Below, piece after piece: positions 14,829-17,222 of a stretch of 17,222 nt of DNA (within the stretch, counting starts at the first letter, position 1; every line of letters begins with the position of its first letter). Under the pieces are notes generated by a model, which was not told the DNA's origin, made no database searches, and worked only from the letters and a program-made list of their open reading frames with translations. A program made the translations under genes and the position numbers. This stretch comes from JALZAQ01 sp038253885. GTDB taxonomy: Bacteria > Gemmatimonadota > Gemmatimonadetes > Gemmatimonadales > Gemmatimonadaceae. The stretch covers positions 1 to 17,222 of the forward strand of contig JBBSGP010000054.1 in NCBI GenBank assembly GCA_038253885.1, written 5' to 3'.

Positions 14829-15605
14829 GTGATGATGACACCCAACACCGCGCCGAGTAGCTCCACGAACCAGCCCGATCAGGACAAAGACTTCTGGGCC
14901 GGGCAGTGGAGTGCCAATCAATCGACCGGCATCGAGCACCCGGACGCACCGACCTGGGCGAACGACCGAGACCGAATGCTGCTCGATTTCCTGCGTCCCT
15001 ATCTGCCGGCACGTGGGACGATCGCGGAGCTGGGATGCGGATCGGCACGGCTCCTGGCACGCATCGGCCTGGAGCGCCCCGATCTCCGGCTGGTAGCCGT
15101 GGACTATGAGGAGACAGCCATCGATCTGGTCCAGGAGTCATCGAAAGCGTACGGGGTGCCGATCGAGACGAAGCTGGACGATGTCACCGCCTTGAGCTTT
15201 GCCGACAACAGCTTCGACATGGTCTTGTCGGGCGGCCTGCTCGAGCACTTCAAGGATCCGAGGCCGGCGCTTCGCGAGATGGTGCGGACGCTCAAGCCGG
15301 GAGGAAGCTTCTATGCCTCCGTCGTGCCACGAAAATGGTTCTCGCTCCATCGGCCGCTGCACCGGTGGCTCGGCCCACAGGTCTATCGCACGACGTATTC
15401 AGCCTATCAATACGCGCAGTGGCTTCGCGAGCTCGGGATGACGGACGTCCTTCCTTTGACGAAGGGCGTGTATCCGCCGCTGTTTTATCATCTTCCTCCG
15501 CGCCCGCGGCGCGCGATCGAGCGGACGCTCCGACCGTTGGACGGAAGCTGGCTGGCCGACCGGCTCGGATACTTCTTCGTCCTGGGCGCCCGCAAGCGGC
15601 TCTAA
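14829..15605 (+). CDS. Class I SAM-dependent methyltransferase
   Basis: A Rossmann-fold methyltransferase of about 258 residues. Motif I is IAELGCGSARLLARIG (near residue 65), the ribose-binding acid follows in LRLVAVDYEETAI, then motif II/III territory with DDVTALSFADNSFDMVLSGG and the motif LKPGGSFYASVVPRK. This is the Methyltransf_11/25 pattern. The C-terminus (PLFYHLPPRPRRAIERTLRP, ending RLGYFFVLGARKRL) resembles methyltransferases that act on lipids, glycans or small metabolites, but the substrate is unknown. The start is ambiguous: GTG 14829 is followed at once by ATG 14832 and ATG 14835, with no clear ribosome site. It is the only intact gene between two blocks of debris. Confidence 0.88.
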   Translation: MMMTPNTAPSSSTNQPDQDKDFWAGQWSANQSTGIEHPDAPTWANDRDRMLLDFLRPYLPARGTIAELGCGSARLLARIGLERPDLRLVAVDYEETAIDLVQESSKAYGVPIETKLDDVTALSFADNSFDMVLSGGLLEHFKDPRPALREMVRTLKPGGSFYASVVPRKWFSLHRPLHRWLGPQVYRTTYSAYQYAQWLRELGMTDVLPLTKGVYPPLFYHLPPRPRRAIERTLRPLDGSWLADRLGYFFVLGARKRL

Positions 15606-15721
15606 CGTCGGCGAGACGGGTGTTGCGCACGCTCGGGGGGACCGGCTTCCGTGACACCGAACTGCGGGCATTCGACGTCGGCGCGTCCCGACATCACCAC
15701 TATTTTTTCGCACGGAAATAG
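15606..15721 (+). pseudogene. Possible 3' end of another methyltransferase
   Basis: Directly after the methyltransferase stop, another plus frame reads GTGFRDTELRAFDVGASRHH, then YFFARK and TAG at 15719-15721. The ending GFRDxE...YFFARK resembles the C-terminus of many class I methyltransferases. Upstream of 15606 this frame lies inside the intact gene in another phase, so only the tail remains. Similarity is short and assigned by eye. Confidence 0.35.
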
Positions 15722-15778
15722 TTGTCGCCAACGTCGGTCTAGGGGAAAGATGGGGCTGTTGTGAGTTTTGCGCAGCGT

Positions 15779-15881
15779 TCATCGGGTGGCGGGGTTGGCG
15801 ACGCCCTTGATGAGGAGCCAGAGTCCGAGCGTCACTTCGACAACGAGCATGGGCATCCACACGCCTGCCCAGCCCTGGTGG
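15779..15881 (-). pseudogene. DUF4386-like membrane protein 3' fragment
   Basis: One minus frame reads AGVWMPMLVVEVTLGLWLLI, then KGVANPATR and TGA at 15779. The final hydrophobic helix followed by a short polar tail is like the C-terminus of DUF4386 family membrane proteins. It joins, out of frame, an unrelated permease scrap at about 15880. Short and tentative. Confidence 0.4.
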
Positions 15882-15968
15882 GAGCCCCATGACCTCGAAG
15901 TAATTGCCGGTGACGAGGCCCACGTCGAGGCGCACGGCGTCGTCATCGCCCTGAAGGGTCAGTGTCCA
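15882..15968 (-). pseudogene. ADOP/MacB-type permease fragment
   Basis: Encodes WTLTLQGDDDAVRLDVGLVT, then GNYFEVMGL. This is the characteristic VxGNYFxVxG stretch in the periplasmic domain of MacB-like ABC permeases, especially the ADOP (acidobacterial duplicated orphan permease) group common in Acidobacteriota and Gemmatimonadota. Only about 30 codons survive; the membrane helices are missing. The sequence on either side does not continue the family. Confidence 0.5.
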
Positions 15969-16170
15969 CGAGGAGAATTCTCGCGATGAGGGGACGCGCG
16001 TCTGGGCTTTGCTACCGCGCGACGCATTGCACAGCCTCGAGGAGATCTTCGAGGAGCAGGGGCCGCATCGAGCTACTGGATCGCAATCGATATGCGCCCA
16101 CAAGCTTGGAGACGCATCGAAGGCGACTTTGAATCGATATCTCGGCGCGTACGTGCTCGAAGGAGGCAAG

Positions 16171-16352
16171 GCGGGCACGCCGTTCGATCCACCGCTTCAG
16201 CGTCGGAGGTCACTCGGCAACCGATCGAGCCGCGTCGGCGCCTTCGCCCCGTCCGGAGGGGCCGCGATGGTGATGGACTCCTTGTGCACATCCATGCCGA
16301 GATAGATGACGGAGCGGCTCGCAGCGGGCAGCACAGCAGGCGACGATGACAT
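16171..16352 (-). pseudogene. IS110 family transposase, 5' fragment with frameshift
   Basis: From ATG 16352, preceded by GGAGA, the frame encodes VIYLGMDVHKESITIAAPPD, then GAKAPTRLDRLPSDL, the start of the RuvC-like DEDD transposase of IS110 elements with the first catalytic Asp (GMDVHK). A TGA follows, but the next frame continues LKRWIERR, so a one-base shift near 16200 broke it. The rest of the transposase, including the C-terminal Ser domain, is absent. The 16407-16449 inverted repeat lies in what would be the element's left flank. Confidence 0.7.
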
Positions 16353-16406
16353 GGGCTGGTCTCCGTGGACGTGCGACAGATCGATCGTCGCAGGTGGCTC
16401 TGGCAA

Positions 16407-16449
16407 CTCCGACTCACACGCCAGGAGCTAACCCACGCGAAAGTCGGAG
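16407..16449. repeat. 8-base inverted repeat upstream of IS110 fragment
   Basis: CTCCGACT (16407-16414) and AGTCGGAG (16442-16449) are perfect complements with a 27-base spacer, about 55 bases upstream of the IS110 start codon. Nothing else is seen in 16353-16574 apart from the next gene's ribosome site. Confidence 0.4.
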
Positions 16450-16574
16450 GCCAGCCCAGTCATACTTTCTAGACGGCTCGCACGTAGGAGCTGGTGACCG
16501 CTCGAGCGGCGTCCACGCGCCGCCGACACCGCACGCACACCTCACGGACGCTCCGCGCCGAGGAAGGACCGAGA

Positions 16575-16895
16575 ATGAACATAGACGCCAACGCTCGCAC
16601 CGCCGCTGGAACTCCCACCGCCGCTTCGCGCCCACTACGTCTCGGGCTAGTGGCTGCCCTGCTCTTGGCCGGCCTCGCGGGGCACCTGCTTGCCGCCCAC
16701 CTCATCGGCAGCCGCGTCGCGTACCGCGACCACATCGCCGGCTTCTTCCTCATCGCCTTCGTCACGGGCCTACTGCTGTTCGGCCTCGAGCGGCTGCTCT
16801 GGCGCGGGCGCCGCGACCTCACGCTTCTGAGCTTCGCGCTCGTGCAGGCGCTCTTCGGTCTCGTCATTTACATCCTGCGGCCCGGGGTGCACTGA
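16575..16895 (+). CDS. Small three-helix membrane protein of unknown function
   Basis: A 106-residue protein with a polar, Ala/Thr-rich N-terminus (about 20 residues) and three hydrophobic segments: LRLGLVAALLLAGLAGHLLA, GFFLIAFVTGLLLFGLERLL and LTLLSFALVQALFGLVIYIL, separated by short charged loops (RVAYRDHIA and WRGRRD), ending RPGVH. I recognise no family. The start at 16575 is chosen because AAGGA lies just upstream; the open frame extends to 16494, but that part is basic and low in hydrophobicity. GC-rich codon use and a normal hydropathy pattern support a real gene. It lies between IS110 debris and a noncoding stretch. Confidence 0.65.
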   Translation: MNIDANARTAAGTPTAASRPLRLGLVAALLLAGLAGHLLAAHLIGSRVAYRDHIAGFFLIAFVTGLLLFGLERLLWRGRRDLTLLSFALVQALFGLVIYILRPGVH

Positions 16896-16966
16896 GCCCC
16901 GTGTCGGCTGACTCGGCGCGCGGCACGGGCGAGAGGATGGTCCGCTGCGCCGCCGTCTAGCGTATC

Positions 16967-17039
16967 GTTGCAGCTGACGAAGGCGCGCAGCTCTCCATAC
17001 CGGCAGCATGAATCAACGTTTGCGCCTTCGCAGCTGAAC
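16967..17039. repeat. Imperfect inverted repeat, about 18 base pairs
   Basis: Left arm 16967-16986 (GTTGCAGCTGACGAAGGCGC) and right arm 17022-17039 (GCGCCTTCGCAGCTGAAC) are complementary over 18 bases, with two single unpaired bases (G16970, A16977) in the left arm and a 35-base spacer. A second, interleaved 7-base pair of arms is ATCAACG (17012-17018) with CGTTGAT (17045-17051). Function unknown. The rest of 16896-17093 holds no gene I can support. Confidence 0.5.
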
Positions 17040-17093
17040 TCGAGCGTTGATATGACTGGGCTGGTGTCAAGGGATCAGTGTGTTGCCGTGATC

Positions 17094-17222
17094 ATGGCAC
17101 GACGTGGGCGCGAGGCAGCATCGACGGTGAATCCTGCTGATATGCGCCGATTACCGACTCGCATCGGCAGCGCGGCAAGAATTGGATTCGTCGGGAGCTG
17201 GCTCATTCTAGGCTCGGGGATC
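17094..17222 (+). CDS. Possible partial gene at right edge
   Basis: An ATG at 17094 opens a frame of 43 codons that reaches the window end without a stop. It has a basic N-terminus (MARRGREAAS) and a late hydrophobic stretch (ARIGFVGSWLILGSGI), which would suit the start of a membrane or exported protein. No ribosome site is visible and the length is too short to judge. An internal ATG at 17142 is an alternative start. Confidence 0.22.
   Translation, partial: MARRGREAASTVNPADMRRLPTRIGSAARIGFVGSWLILGSGI

Noticed and set aside
16967..17051. Integron attC site
   Set aside because: The unpaired bases looked attC-like, but the main arms begin with GTT and end with AAC, the reverse of the attC core order, and the inner AAC...GTT pair is too short and does not match RYYYAAC/GTTRRRY.
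1..17222. CRISPR array, prophage, defence island or biosynthetic cluster
   Set aside because: No regularly spaced repeats, cas-like, phage structural, defence or assembly-line genes were seen.

Overview
High-GC bacterial chromosome segment. Several features together suggest a Gram-negative soil-type lineage such as Gemmatimonadota or Acidobacteriota: an OprB-type outer-membrane porin, a six-helix membrane Ser/Thr kinase, a fragment of an ADOP/MacB-like permease, IS110 debris and many regulatory genes. The phylum is inferred from gene content, not from a marker gene. No tRNA, rRNA or CRISPR array was recognised.

Left part (1-5850). A broken mprF-like membrane gene (minus strand) runs off the left edge. 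Next come a plus-strand pair, a receiver-GGDEF diguanylate cyclase and an exported PIG-L deacetylase joined by a GTGA overlap, and then a convergent minus-strand group: a DinB-fold protein, a DUF1854 protein and a large ABC exporter with an N-terminal extension. The DUF1854/ABC pair is of the type named cyanophycin-metabolism-associated, but no cyanophycin synthetase is present here.

Middle part (5850-10300). A roughly 300-base divergent intergenic region separates the ABC gene from an asparagine synthetase (asnB). It holds a strong minus-strand terminator-like hairpin in front of the ABC gene and, on the plus strand, a 13/14 match to the T-box riboswitch core sequence in the asnB leader. The asnB frame reads about 90 codons past its conserved end and overlaps the 3' end of a convergent membrane Ser/Thr kinase. 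A 16-base exact direct repeat flanks asnB. A small four-helix membrane protein follows.

Right part (10300-17222). A PAS-PAS hybrid-free histidine kinase and a carbohydrate porin form a minus-strand pair. Upstream of the kinase lies gene debris: a second copy of the porin with its middle deleted, a tyrosine-recombinase fragment inside it, and a PAP2-phosphatase fragment. An intact SAM-dependent methyltransferase follows, then more debris (the 3' end of another methyltransferase, ADOP permease and DUF4386-like scraps, and a frameshifted IS110 transposase 5' end). A small three-helix membrane protein, an imperfect inverted repeat and a possible partial gene complete the window.

The most interesting signals are the T-box-like asnB leader, the terminator ahead of the ABC/DUF1854 operon, the receiver domain whose phosphoacceptor Asp is Glu, and a recurring decay style in which pseudogenes keep both ends and lose the middle.
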